This document shows positions 21,816-32,899 of a DNA stretch of 64,000 nucleotides, one piece after another. The notes under the pieces are model-generated. The model saw only the letters and a list, made by a program, of their open reading frames with translations. It was not told the origin of the DNA and made no database searches. The translations under genes were made by a program, and so were the position numbers. Positions within the stretch are counted from its first letter, which is position 1; each line of letters starts with the position of its first letter. The DNA is from Dichetophora obliterata (taxonomy: Eukaryota; Arthropoda; Insecta; Diptera; Sciomyzidae): assembly GCA_963920525.1 (NCBI GenBank), contig OY986435.1, forward strand, positions 220,378,899 to 220,442,898. The letters are read 5' to 3'.

Positions 21816-23160
21816 GAAGTAGACATAATAGTGATTAATTAAAAAAAAAGTTTGATTAAAATTTGTGGTGGTCCGGTTTTTTTTTTTGTTATCTTACCAA
21901 ATGTCTCACCAATTTGTGCGTTTTAACAATAAAAAAAAACACCACTAAAATATTCTTTTGATTATTTTATATGCATTGACATTTTTTTCTGTTTGAAAAT
22001 ATAGACTGACGTGTTGAGAATATTAAACCCCCACATACAGTCTCATCGACCACAAACTCAATAGCTTTCATACGAAACGGTCAGAGCCTTGTTTATACTG
22101 GCATCTGTAGGACCATCGTATAAATTAGAACAAAAAATTTTAAAAAAAGTTGCGCACCTGACACAGATATAATATCTATTAGTAGATATAATAGCTATTA
22201 TATAAAAAAAATTAGCTAATATAAAGTGGTCCTTTTTTTATTTTCCAAAATATATTACCAAATTTTCCGTTTTTTCTCATTAATGTATATCCTTGGCGTT
22301 TTATAGCGCCATCATTTTAAAAGATACATTATTGAATTTATCTTATTTCAAAAGAACATATCTTAATTAAGAATAAAATGGATTTTAACTTTATTGGATA
22401 TGGGGAAATATTTGAAAATTTTAATTAAGTATTACTTTACTACAAAATTCATGAACAAAAATTAAATTTATCATTTTTGGGCCAACTTTCAAGAAAATTT
22501 TTAATTTTTGTAGAAAGCGGAGGTAAGTAAAAAAATTTTTCGGAAATCAATAAATATTTTTTAAAAGTTTTACATGCTCAGAATGGATAAATTCAATTTC
22601 GAATAAATTCGCTCTAGCAAGCCTTTTCGCATCACTGCGGACCGCCCCGAAAACACCGTTTTGAAGCGATCGAAGAGATGAAAGTCGAATCGAAAAACTG
22701 TTTTTTTTGGTGTTCACAAAAACGAAAAATACCTGAACATAAGGCATAAAAACTGACACACATGTCAAAAACAATTCTACAAAAAAAAAATAAGTTTTAC
22801 ATTTGAGCAAAGTAGTAAAGTCAATGTGATGAAAATCTTCTTGAAAGAACTTAAAATACAACTTTTGCTCTTACAAAACCGTAACTAAATCGTTTTACAT
22901 AGCTTACTCTTACTTTTGATTAGGTGGGCGTGTCACATCCAGATTAATAGCGTAAATTTTTTTTTCAATTTCAGGAATAAAATTGCATCTAATTAGGTAA
23001 TATGCAATGAAAAAACCATATCGATTTTTTTATAAACATCATCAAACAACAAACTAACTTTTTTACAGTAGACGACGTATTGAATTTTTCAATTCCTTAA
23101 TCAAATATATAATTCAATATGTAGAACAAATATTCATTGGTAAATGAGATACATGAGATA
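21816..23160. other. AT-rich non-coding stretch
   Basis: A 104-codon minus frame (22861-22547) is Phe-rich at one end and shows no known motif; I do not call it. A GTGGGCGTGTC word lies at 22922. Confidence 0.4.
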
Positions 23161-23162
23161 TA

Positions 23163-24029
23163 CAGCTGCGGTCAAAATAATAGCAGTACTCTTATATTCA
23201 GACATGTTTGGATAAATGATACTTGTCTAACAATTTCGGATCCGGTAAACCCATTACCATTCCTATATGTGCTTTCAACGCTGGTTTCAAATCTGTACTC
23301 AGTTTCCTCCTGTATTGTAAAATTTTCAAGATACAGGGTGTTTTACGTTTTTGGCACGTGTTTCGTATTATTGATCTAGAATCTGAACTACTCACCATAA
23401 AGTAAAAAATTATATTTTGTTATTTGGAAAAAATATCAACTTTTTAATCAATATATCAACCACTATCGTGTCAAGTGCGATAGCGGAGCAAAAATTTTGA
23501 GATTATTCAACGAAATATCAACAAATTTTGTATCTTTTGTTTTAGCGGAGCTATAATCGTCCAAATTTAAAATGTCTTTTTTTCATGTAAAAATACACTT
23601 AATCAACAGTTTTTATCTAAATTCTAACTTTGGGCAATATCAGCTCTCCTAAAACAAAAGATACAAAATTTGTTGATATTCCGTTGGATAGTCTGAAAAT
23701 TTTAACTCCGCTATAGCACATGACACTAAAGTTGTTGATATATTGATGGAAAATTTGATATTTTTTCTATAATACAAAATATTATTTTCTATTTTATGGT
23801 GAGTAGCTAAGATTCTAGACCAATAATACTAAACACGTGGCAAAAACGTAAAACACCTTGTCATGAAAATTTTGCAATATAGCAGGAAACTGAGTACAGA
23901 TTTGGAACCAGTGTTGAAAGTACATAGAGAAATGATAATGGGTTTACCGGATCCGAAATTTGTAGACTGATATTATTTATCCAAACATATCTGAATATAA
24001 AAGCACTGCTATTATTTTGACCGCAACTG
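23163..24029. mobile_element. Tc1/mariner-type palindromic element with ~390-bp arms
   Basis: The left end CAGCTGCGGTCAAAATAATA (23163) mirrors the right end, which in reverse reads CAGTTGCGGTCAAAATAATA (to 24029). TA dinucleotides flank both ends (23161-23162, 24030-24031). Inverted similarity continues across the whole arm, through 'ggatccggtaaacccatta' and 'acaaattttgtatcttttgt', leaving a spacer of about 85 bp. It encodes no transposase and is a foldback MITE that could only be moved in trans. Short frames in the arms are mirror artefacts. Confidence 0.9.
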
Positions 24030-24031
24030 TA

Positions 24032-26300
24032 TAATACATGCTGCATACTTGTATTAACGGTTTCGAATCTGTCAATCATTTTGTTTTATAGTTTTATTTA
24101 TTGTATTTACTATATTTCATTTAGTTTTAGTAGAAAAAAGGGAACTAGAACTATTTATTATGTCGCAAAAAATATACAATCAGCGTTACGTCCTTGTGAA
24201 TGTATTGAAAATGAAAAATAAAAATATTTTATTTATTATTCCTTTTTTACTCGTTAATGATCAAAATGTTTTATTTTTCGACTTAAAAACGAATTATTTC
24301 TTTATTTTTAAAGTGCCGAATTTACAACTCTCGACCTAAGAAGTAAAAGGGCTTAAGTCATTTAAGCCGTTTTTCGAGTTATTCCAATTATATGATATAT
24401 TTTTCTTAGCTCTACAAAATGCACTTGTCCCCACCCTTAAAATGCAATTCCTGTCTACTTTATGAGATATTTTCTGAACATTTTTGTATGGAGCTCAAAC
24501 AAAACAAAATTTTCAAATTGCTTTCCCCGCCATGAGCTTAAATGCATAAAAGCCCTTTTACCTTTTAGATAGAGAACTGTTTTAATTTTTCTTCATGATA
24601 TAGTGTGCCTTAAAAACAAGGATCAAAAACAAAATCAATAAAAAGGACAACTTTAATTCGAAAATGACGCAAAACGTTTACTTTTTAACCTGACAAATAA
24701 AATAAAAAAGTAACGAAAAGATGATTACAAATTTGTTAACTTTTCATTCTGAGAAATGTTATAATTTCATATATTTTAAAAAATATTTGTTGTTACTTTG
24801 ACAAAATTTGTTGTAAGTTTTATTTTAAACGTAAAATTCGTCGAATCTTTTACACATTTCGTCACTGTTTTCACATTTGTTTTTTTTTTGTTTTTTTTTA
24901 TTATCATATTTATATCGACAATTTATTTCTCTGTGCATGAATTCTATAGCAGCTCCTTTCAGCACGCATTTCTCTTCCTGCAATTTTCATCACTTCCTTC
25001 CGGTTTTTGAACTATTGCGTCTGTGTTTTTGATGATTTTTTTTTTATATTTTCTCTTAAAAATTTCTTTTATACAAATGTTTTACAAACTTTTATGTTTA
25101 GCAGTCATTGAGGAAATAGAAGTTTAGCGATTTTTGCCACAAACAATACCGCGTGCACTTCTTCTTACTTTTGACAGACTTTTAACTTTTTTTTTTTTGT
25201 TCATGAAAAGTTTGCATTGTTCTAATTGTATGCAAAAGTCATATCTTGAAATTTTCAAAAAATCTGTTTTTGGCTTTTATATCGTGTTTTTTCTTTAAAA
25301 GTTTCCATTTATTGTGAAAATATGTTAAATCTGGTCCAACTTTTGGACCTCTCTACAAATACGTGTTGTTGCATCGTAAAAAACTACAGTAATTCATACT
25401 ATTTTGTTAATCTCTTTTTTCATGCATTCAAACTTGAACTTTTTAACACATCATCTTCGCAAAGAGTCTTCATATATATTTATTAAATACTTAAAACTAA
25501 ACGGTCCTCATTAAGCAAAAATTGTCTTGCCTCGCAACATCCCCTCATGTCTGTCCACCGTAAGAAAATGATGTGACCAAAACTATTTTAATAACTAAAA
25601 ACAACCCCTAGATCAAGTTGTTCCTTTCATTCCATTATACTTTCGTATGTATCTAAGATGTGTGCTGTGTTGACTTGATGAAATTAACAAAGGTTACTAA
25701 AGTATTTGAAAGGCACTCTTTAAACCATTACAAACAAACATGTTGGTTTTATAAGGAGCTAAATTTTTCATAATAACTACAACCACTTGCAAAATAGTGT
25801 GGCGTGAGTTGATTAGTTTACAACTCAATAAACTTAGATACTTTAATTAAAGTTCTTATAATTAATTATTTGAAATGGTGCATCGCTTTTAACTTTTTTT
25901 TCAATGAAAAATTGTTGATTATTCTTGTATATGGGTCATTCTTTTACAAACCGAAAACCATTGTGACCAACAAAATTTTTTTTTTCATTTTGAAGAATTT
26001 CAAGAAAAAAATAGTTTCAAAAAAATTTATAAAAATTATATATTGTTATAAACAATTTTAATGTTGAAATAAATTTTTAACAATCTTACCCACCACTTAG
26101 CGTGTTTTAAATATAACCATCGTATTCTACGTCAAAGTTTACAAAGAAAATGCTTTTTTATCGACGGAGAAATGATTGTTACTTTTAAAAAAAAAATTAA
26201 ATAAACTCGCGCGGTACCTCACGTCGGCACGCCAGTTGCAAAGTACACCTCATATTCCCGTCACATACCGTTGTTCTCTATATTATATGGCCAATAGTAA
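24032..26300. other. Long AT-rich non-coding stretch
   Basis: I see no gene or element ends. Open frames such as 24798-25010 and 25870-26061 are Phe/Lys-rich translations of AT-rich DNA. Confidence 0.45.
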
Positions 26301-26303
26301 ATA

Positions 26304-26935
26304 CAGCCATGGAAAAAGAAATAGCACGCTAGTCAGATTTTGGGCTTGCATTCATTTTATTGGAATTACAATATATAATATATAATTAAATATAAAAAAT
26401 TATTCACTTTGTACCTTAAGTTCTTACAGAAAATTAAAAGTCTCTATATGTTTCAATAATTGACTAGAAAACCAAATAGCACACTTAGCATTAATCTGGA
26501 AAGAATATGTAAAATGTCAGTTCATTACTGCCCCTTAAGTAATTTTTATTTTTACCTTATTAATACATGGTACTGTATCCTTTATTTTGTACAACCTCAT
26601 GGCATCTCCGGCTCATACTTTCAATTAAAATTGGGCATCTCTTCTGTGAGATAGAATGCCAAGCTTTTTGAATACCACTCCATAAACCATTGATATTACT
26701 AAAATTTACTTGTCCTATTTTGACCTTCACATCATTCCATAGATTCTCTATTGGATTGAGGTCAGGACTTTGAGTCGGCCATTTCAGCAAACAAATGTTT
26801 TCGGACCGAAGCCAGGCTTTTACATTCGGTTGAAATATTGAAACTGATCCATATTGAAAGATAATTTGACGAGAGGGCCATGCCATAGACACTATTTCAA
26901 GGCAAGGTAATTTTATATCAAGATTGGAAAAATTG
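26304..26935 (-). mobile_element. Tc1-like transposon fragment
   Basis: A TA at 26302-26303 precedes CAGCCATGGAAAAAGAAATA, a plausible terminal repeat. A related word ('agaaaaccaaatagcacact') recurs about 155 bp inside, as in IR/DR-type Tc1 ends. The minus-strand transposase C-terminus follows. The rest of the element is missing beyond about 26935. Confidence 0.65.
26560..26892 (-). pseudogene. Tc1-like transposase C-terminal part
   Basis: The frame reads 'WPTQSPDLNPIENLWNDVK', the Tc1 block holding the third catalytic acid (Glu of NPIEN). The preceding 'FQYGSVSIFQPNVKAWLRS' is the expected QQDN-PKH region in degraded form, so the second Asp is lost. DNA-binding and first-Asp regions are absent. 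The protein would have cut and pasted the element at TA sites; this copy is dead. Confidence 0.85.
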
Positions 26936-27637
26936 CAGAATAGAATACGTTATTTGTACTGCAATATAATTCAATTGAACTGCGTTTGGTGGCAAAAAGC
27001 AAGAAACAAAGAAAATAAAACATAAAAGGCCACACACACCAGAGAACTGCAATGAGTATCCGACAGAATTCGGATACTCAAATCATAACCGAGTGTCGTG
27101 CTGTTCTCAACTCTATCCATGCTCAATAATATGTATATAGCATTTTTTCGGGTATAAGTACATTCTCATATCCAAGAGCGGCGTTACCTGAACCACTTCG
27201 AGCCGTTTTCAATGAGTGCATTGAGTCAGTTTATTGCAAAGGCGCTCGATCCGAATGCATTTTGAGTATCTCCCTATCTCTCTGAGTACTGCTCCTTCTC
27301 TGCCAACGAAATATTGTACGGTTTGTTTTTGGTTGTATTTTGTTGTTGCGCCAGTGTAAGGATATCATATTTCCTATTTTTGCACCATGCAACGACATAT
27401 CCTAAACATTGAGAATGTATTACGAATTGCAGCACCAACCATTGACAGTGTAAATATTAATTAAACAGAATATTTTTTGTGCAAATTTTGTATTGTATTT
27501 CTTTTGAGATGCTCTCTCTCTCTCTCTTTTTCTCTGTCTCTTTTACCAAAATCTCTCTTTTTATTAATTTTAAGAAGTTTCACTGCTGTACTGTAGACAA
27601 GCTTTAATGAAATTTTTTTTTAGTAAAATCATATACG
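26936..27637. other. Non-coding stretch with a CT microsatellite
   Basis: A (CT)n run lies at about 27510-27545. A short perfect inverted pair (GAGTATCCG / CGGATACTC) lies at 27054-27079. I see no gene. Confidence 0.4.
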
Positions 27638-27874
27638 CCCTTATTCTTGAACCCGCGCTCGCTCTCAAAACGACGTCGAAACAAAATTGTTGTATTCTGG
27701 AAACTTTAAATTTCGACGTTGAGATCTACAGTGATTGTTCATGTCAATTGTTGAGCAAACGTCGTCAAATAAATATTTAAATTTTTGATCGCCGCAGTGA
27801 TCTTCGACGACAATTCAGTGGTGAAAGCAAGCTCTCGACGACGATATTTATTCGACGCAGATTCAAGAATAGGG
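27638..27874. mobile_element. Short MITE with CCCTTATTCTTGAA ends
   Basis: CCCTTATTCTTGAACCCGCG at the left mirrors 'gcagattcaagaataggg' at the right. Inside, CGACGTCG and CGACGACG words make it far more CpG-rich than its surroundings. At 237 bp it is non-coding. No clear target duplication was found. Confidence 0.6.
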
Positions 27875-29579
27875 ATGATAGTTTCAAGACGAATTTTATT
27901 TTTTTTTTAGAAAACTTTATAAAACTATTAAAAAGACTTGTTGAAAAGACTTTTTTATTACTTAGAAAAAAAATATTTATTTAAAAAGTTATTTTCTTGA
28001 TACTATATTAGAAAATGTTATTGATACAATTAGATTTTTTTAAAATTTAATAAGGATATCTTATTAATTGAATAAGATTCACTAAGAAAATCTTATAGAT
28101 TTATTTAGAATTATTTTTGGAAATTAATAAGGAAATCTTATTGATTTGATAACATTTATTTTTGAAATTTAATAAGTGAAGCCTTTTACCTGAAAAAATA
28201 CTTTCTTGGCTACAAATTTAAGGAAAATAAATTTTTTTTTTAGATTTTATTATAATTTGTTGGGTCATAATATAGGAATATGTAAAAATATAATTTGTAA
28301 AACTAAGAAAAATAGAGTATAGATTCATATGTATTAAAAAAAACATATATGTACCTATTTTTCCTTACCCTAATTTACATAATGCTATATTACAACTTTA
28401 GTTGGATAGCGAGTTTTTTTCGTTACATAAATTTTTATAAACTTACACAATTTTTTTTCCTCCATTCTTTCAAGCCACTAAACTTTAAACTTTACTTTAT
28501 CATCAAAGTATCCGGCTTTGTCGAGACCATCAAAGAAATTGATACATCCTCATTTTACATTTCATCACAAGTCCCTGAACTGACTTAAGTTTTAAAATTT
28601 CAGTCTCGTCAAAAACAAGCTCTGGAACCATATATCCATTGTTGTTTTTTTTTTTTGTTTGTTTTATTTCTACATAAAACTTCTTTATAATATGTATTCT
28701 TCAAGAATGTATTAACTTCACAACCACGACCACGACTACTACTGAAAGCCAAAACTTTACTACCCTCCTAAGTAAAAAAGTCATATCTCAATTTGAGTAG
28801 TTTTGAGACATTTAGCTTATACGTTTTTTATCTTTCTAAGAAATACACTAGAAGTGACCACTTAACTTAAATTTTTCAGTCATTTAGAGTTAAAAATGGG
28901 TAATCTTAGCTTAACACAAAAATCAGAAACTCATTCTCGTTTTCGAATCTGCCTTTTTCTACATTTTGGAATTTTGGCGTTTGTGAGTTTCTTTCTTAGG
29001 ACGGCAGTATAGTTTGTATACATGTATTCATTAAAATAAGGATAAGACATTTTTTTAGTTTTAAGTGGTCTCTTCTTAAGCTTTAGTGAGATCATTGAGT
29101 GAGATAATAAGATTGTCAGATCAAAATATTTTCTTCTTAGATTTAAGTGTATTCTACTTACACTTAAGTGAGATGAGTGAGTGAGAGGATATGAGTGTTA
29201 AAAAATGTTCACATCATTTCATTTTTTCAATAACAAATGTTATTATGCCATGTTGATCAGTTTAAATAAGATTTCTCTATTGCAATATTATCCGTTTTTT
29301 TGTACTATTAAGAAGAAACCCTAATTAGATTTCTCAATTAGATCATATTCTTGATTTTAAGTTGTAGTTTTTGGCTTTGATTAGAGACAGCAAAGGCAAT
29401 AAATACACTAAGCATTAAGCAGAAAAACCTAAGAAGTTTTAAGCACTTTTATTTTTTTATGACAATTTTCTATTTTCTACGAACGAAGCAATCCCGGGGA
29501 AATATCAGCAAATGCAATTGCTTACCTTTTATTTATTTTTTTTAAATTTCTAATTGAAAGGTTGGTAGTGTGAGAAATA
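27875..29579. other. AT-rich non-coding stretch
   Basis: No gene is seen. Loose repeats of 'aagtgagatgagtgagtgag' type occur near 29085-29180. The 28349-28588 frame is low-complexity. Confidence 0.4.
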
Positions 29580-29903
29580 AAAAAAAATAAGTTGGCCATT
29601 TCAGCCCTAGAAAGGACTTCGACCGAGCTTCTATTGATCAATTGTGTTGTGCGTGTTATTAAATGTTTGAACACAGATGATCGAGAACTGGACCTACGAG
29701 TTAACTGTCGACTCCGAACGGCTTCTGTTCTCAAGAAGCTTTTCATGGCAGTTTATACTCTCTGAAGTTTGCCATTGTCTGCAGAGAGGTGGCAACCGAA
29801 CAGAAAAATTAATTCATTTGAAAAAACATTCTGTCTGAGCTGGAATTGAACCCGGCTACCGCGGCGGGGCCACGCACTCTACCCACTAGGCTACGGACGT
29901 CAC
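29580..29903 (-). mobile_element. tRNA-derived SINE, copy 2
   Basis: This is the reverse complement of copy 1, with B box at 29842-29853 and A box at 29882-29892. The 'gccgactccgaacggcttct' and 'ggccatttcagccctag' blocks are conserved. The tRNA-like head lacks about 15 bp around 'ttcttaagctaagg' that copies 1 and 3 have. Confidence 0.85.
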
Positions 29904-29984
29904 TGTAAGGAATAAGCATTTATAAATTTGTTGTAACTTTTTTTACCACTGATAAAAAAAGCACCACCAAACTTTATAGAAATT

Positions 29985-30290
29985 CTTAAAGAGAGATATG
30001 TTGCGAGTTCATCGCATTTGGTCTGACCTCTCAATCACTTCTACCTCCCATACAAAGTTACTTTACCAAAACGCTAAAATCTCTTTAAATTCCACAAAAA
30101 AACAATCTCATAACTTGAAATTGTACACATAATCTTCAACCCTTGCTCAATATATACTTTGAGTATGAAATTTTTACAAATTTAATGGAAATCAAGTCTA
30201 CCTCCCACACAAAGTGACTTATGAAACCAGTCAAATCTCTTTAAATTCCACAAAATTTAGAACGTCATCAAATTTTACAAATTTATGTTT
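29985..30290 (+). repeat. Family A repeat block
   Basis: There are two units, 'ctacctcccatacaaagtta' and 'ctacctcccacacaaagtga', about 155 bp apart. Each is followed by the 'aaatctctttaaattccac' word. Confidence 0.75.
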
Positions 30291-31340
30291 AATCTGAACT
30301 ACTTACTCGATGGTTGCAGTTTTGTTAAAAAGTATCAACACCGGTTGAGTTTTCGCTAAATGGCTACAATTTCAACGTTTTTTTCATCACAAATCTTTAC
30401 CGATTCTGACCATCTTTATCTCGTTGGTAAGCTAATAAGATAAGCAACATGTTTCTTTGGAACAAATTAACACTTGTTTTATTTTTAAAGGTGATTATTT
30501 TTATATGAAAGTGTACGTGTATGCTTGTGTGAAGTCACCATGTTTAATTTGGTGTCAAAAACCAACGCATATCAGCAACAAATCACTGCATATTCTTGTT
30601 CTTTTTATTGCCTTAATAATTTGGTAAAATCGTTCGCCTTGTTAAAAATGTATTTGAAGCGACATTCGCAATCTCTTTGGTCGATTTCGTCATACTGTGT
30701 TATTTTACACAAAGTTTTCTAAACACGCATTCTTTTCCAACATAAATCATTCCTAATAATACTAGTGCTGCCTGCCAACCTGACCAAAAAAAAAACCCAC
30801 TATCAAAAAATAAACTTAACATTTCACGCTCTTGTTAGAAAAAATTCACATACTTTCTTGAAATTTTGACACGCAAAGAGATCATATAACTATAAACATT
30901 TTCGCAGTTCTATTTTTAGAAACCAAGAGAAAAGAATCACCATCATCTTAAATTATCTGAGCCATGCCAATTTCAGTCTAGCCATGCAACTGCGTGCCCA
31001 TGCCTGCAAACGTGTGTTCTGTGTGGTAATTGCACACAGATAAACACGCACACACTCACACTCAATAAAGCTTCTTAACCAAACTGCTGCTTGGCTAATA
31101 AATTCTGGAAAAATTATTTGCAACACTTTTGTACAGAGCTGTCGTAAAGTGTTACGAAAATATTTTTCATCTGCTGACTGATTTACGAAGAGACGGACGA
31201 ACGGACGAACGGACGGACGGTTGGTAATTGAAAGACGTACTAATGGATAATGGATTATGGGTGAACGGACACACATTTAAACAGCCTGCCAGTCAGCCTG
31301 CATGTTTATATTAAAATTTTTACGCTTCTGTCCATTTTGA
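30291..31340. other. Non-coding stretch
   Basis: A short (GGAC/GAAC)n run lies near 31190-31222. I see no gene-like frame. Confidence 0.4.
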
Positions 31341-32108
31341 CGGCGCACAGTGGGCCCAAATGGACGTTTGCGTCTTATAAATGATTTTTTCAAAATTTCT
31401 CTTGATACAGGCTCATTATGAAAATAGTCTAAGAAAAGGTCAAATTTTGTACTGCAATGAAAATTTTATAAAAAAATTGACACGATTCATTTATATGGTT
31501 TGCTAAAGTGTTCTCAAGACACAGTCCTATAAGCAGCGAAATGAAGAACGTTTTTAATCGAATTGTTTTTCATAGATCATACAAGTATTAAAAACCGTTA
31601 AAAAGCTTGAAGTTTAAGCGTTTTTAATTAATAAAAAAGAGAACAAAAATTGTTTTATATAATAATTGAATACTTTTTACCAACCTGCTTTTACTTTTTT
31701 TTTAATCTTTGATTAAGGTTAAAATAGTTGCGCGGTCTTGTGCTGTTTTCTTTCATGGTGCATTTGGTTCCTTAGTTTGAGAAATTTAAATTTTCATAAC
31801 GTAGGTGCATAGCAAAAAAATATCCCATAAACTTTATATTTTTCTTCTATTAAACTCTGTTGATGCAGTCGCAATTGTTAGTTCCGTTAAAATCTGCATG
31901 TTTCTCAAAAACATGTTTGTCTAGAAAAAACCAGTGGCGTAGGAATGCAAAAGGGGGCCTTGCTTGCTGCCCATTCTTACTCATCACATAATATCAACTT
32001 GTGTTTTTGGGGTTTTTATAGTAACTTTGCACAATTCAACTATTTCTTTAATTTTTTTATATATTTCTTGCCTTTCATATAAATCTATAACATATGATTT
32101 CTGTTTTA

Positions 32109-32317
32109 TATCTGAATATGCCCAAGAAGCACGTAATAAAGATTACAAATATATAAGGATGTCACATTCTAGAAAATGTTCAAGAAAGGCAACAAATGAA
32201 GATGTCCTTAATCGCCTATTATTGACGTCAGATCGACTCATATCAAGTGTAAGAAAACAACAGACAGTAGATTCAAAAGAGCTTTGTGAAGAAGCTTTAC
32301 AGCTGCTACAGGAATAA
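32109..32317 (+). pseudogene. Transib transposase C-terminus
   Basis: The last 67 codons of the 31964-32317 frame read 'EYAQEARNKDYKYIRMSHSR' followed by 'KATNEDVLNRLLLTSDRLIS'. That is the pattern I associate with the C-terminal end of Transib transposases (EAxEARNKD..., TNxD...LLxxSDxxISS). The upstream part of the frame (31964-32108) is hydrophobic intron-like sequence, so the ATG at 31964 is not the real start. No N-terminal catalytic blocks were found. The position inside CACAGTG ends with a CGGCG duplication supports the call. Confidence 0.7.
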
Positions 32318-32409
32318 TAATTTTGCTTTCACTGTAATTTCGTGTGTACCTATGTATTTTTAATTCATTCTATACTATTTTAAAAAATAAAAACTAAATT
32401 CAATTAAAA

Positions 32410-32870
32410 AAAACTAACTTTGAGTTAATGTGGATTTTAAAAAATGTTGTCGAATGATAAACTAAATATTTAAGGTATATTTAATATACTATTTTAAATT
32501 TGGCTTCTTTATTGCAAGAGACAAAAAAGTTCCACAATTTTTAAATGCAGAATCGTATTGTTTGAACTTAAATAAATTAGTACTAAAAACTAAAATGAAG
32601 TTGGAAAAAAATGATTTCAAGTGACTTACTGAATATCAAAAAACATACATTCCAAATTGGTCTTAAATATTTCAAGAAAGTAAAAAGGTTACAAATTTTT
32701 TAAAGCCAAAATCGTATTTTTTTAAACTTAAAACAAAATTTTGGTACTAAAAACTAAAATGGATTTTGAAAAAAACTTTTTTAAATTATTTATTTAATAT
32801 GGCTTTAATTAAGCCAATTTTTAATATGGCTTAATTATTGCAAGAGACAAGAAAGTTAAAGAATTTTAAA
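32410..32870 (+). repeat. ~160-bp subterminal repeats of the Transib element
   Basis: About three imperfect units each carry 'cgtatttttttaaactta', 'ggtactaaaaactaaaatg', 'gattttgaaaaaa' and 'caagagacaagaaagtt'. A further unit lies at 34770-34935, beyond the inserted element. The repeats run toward the right end of the Transib. Confidence 0.65.
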
Positions 32871-32899
32871 ACGCGCAAGTCAAGCCATAATCACATATA

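Noticed and set aside
22547..22861. 104-codon minus frame as a gene
   Set aside because: Half is low-complexity Phe/Val; no recognisable domain or neighbour support.
23137..23405. Overlapping frames in the Tc1 palindrome
   Set aside because: The same peptides appear mirrored at 23861-24079 because of the inverted arms; non-coding MITE.
30953..31276. 107-codon Arg/Ser/Pro-rich minus frame
   Set aside because: Runs through a GGAC/GAAC simple repeat; no domain.
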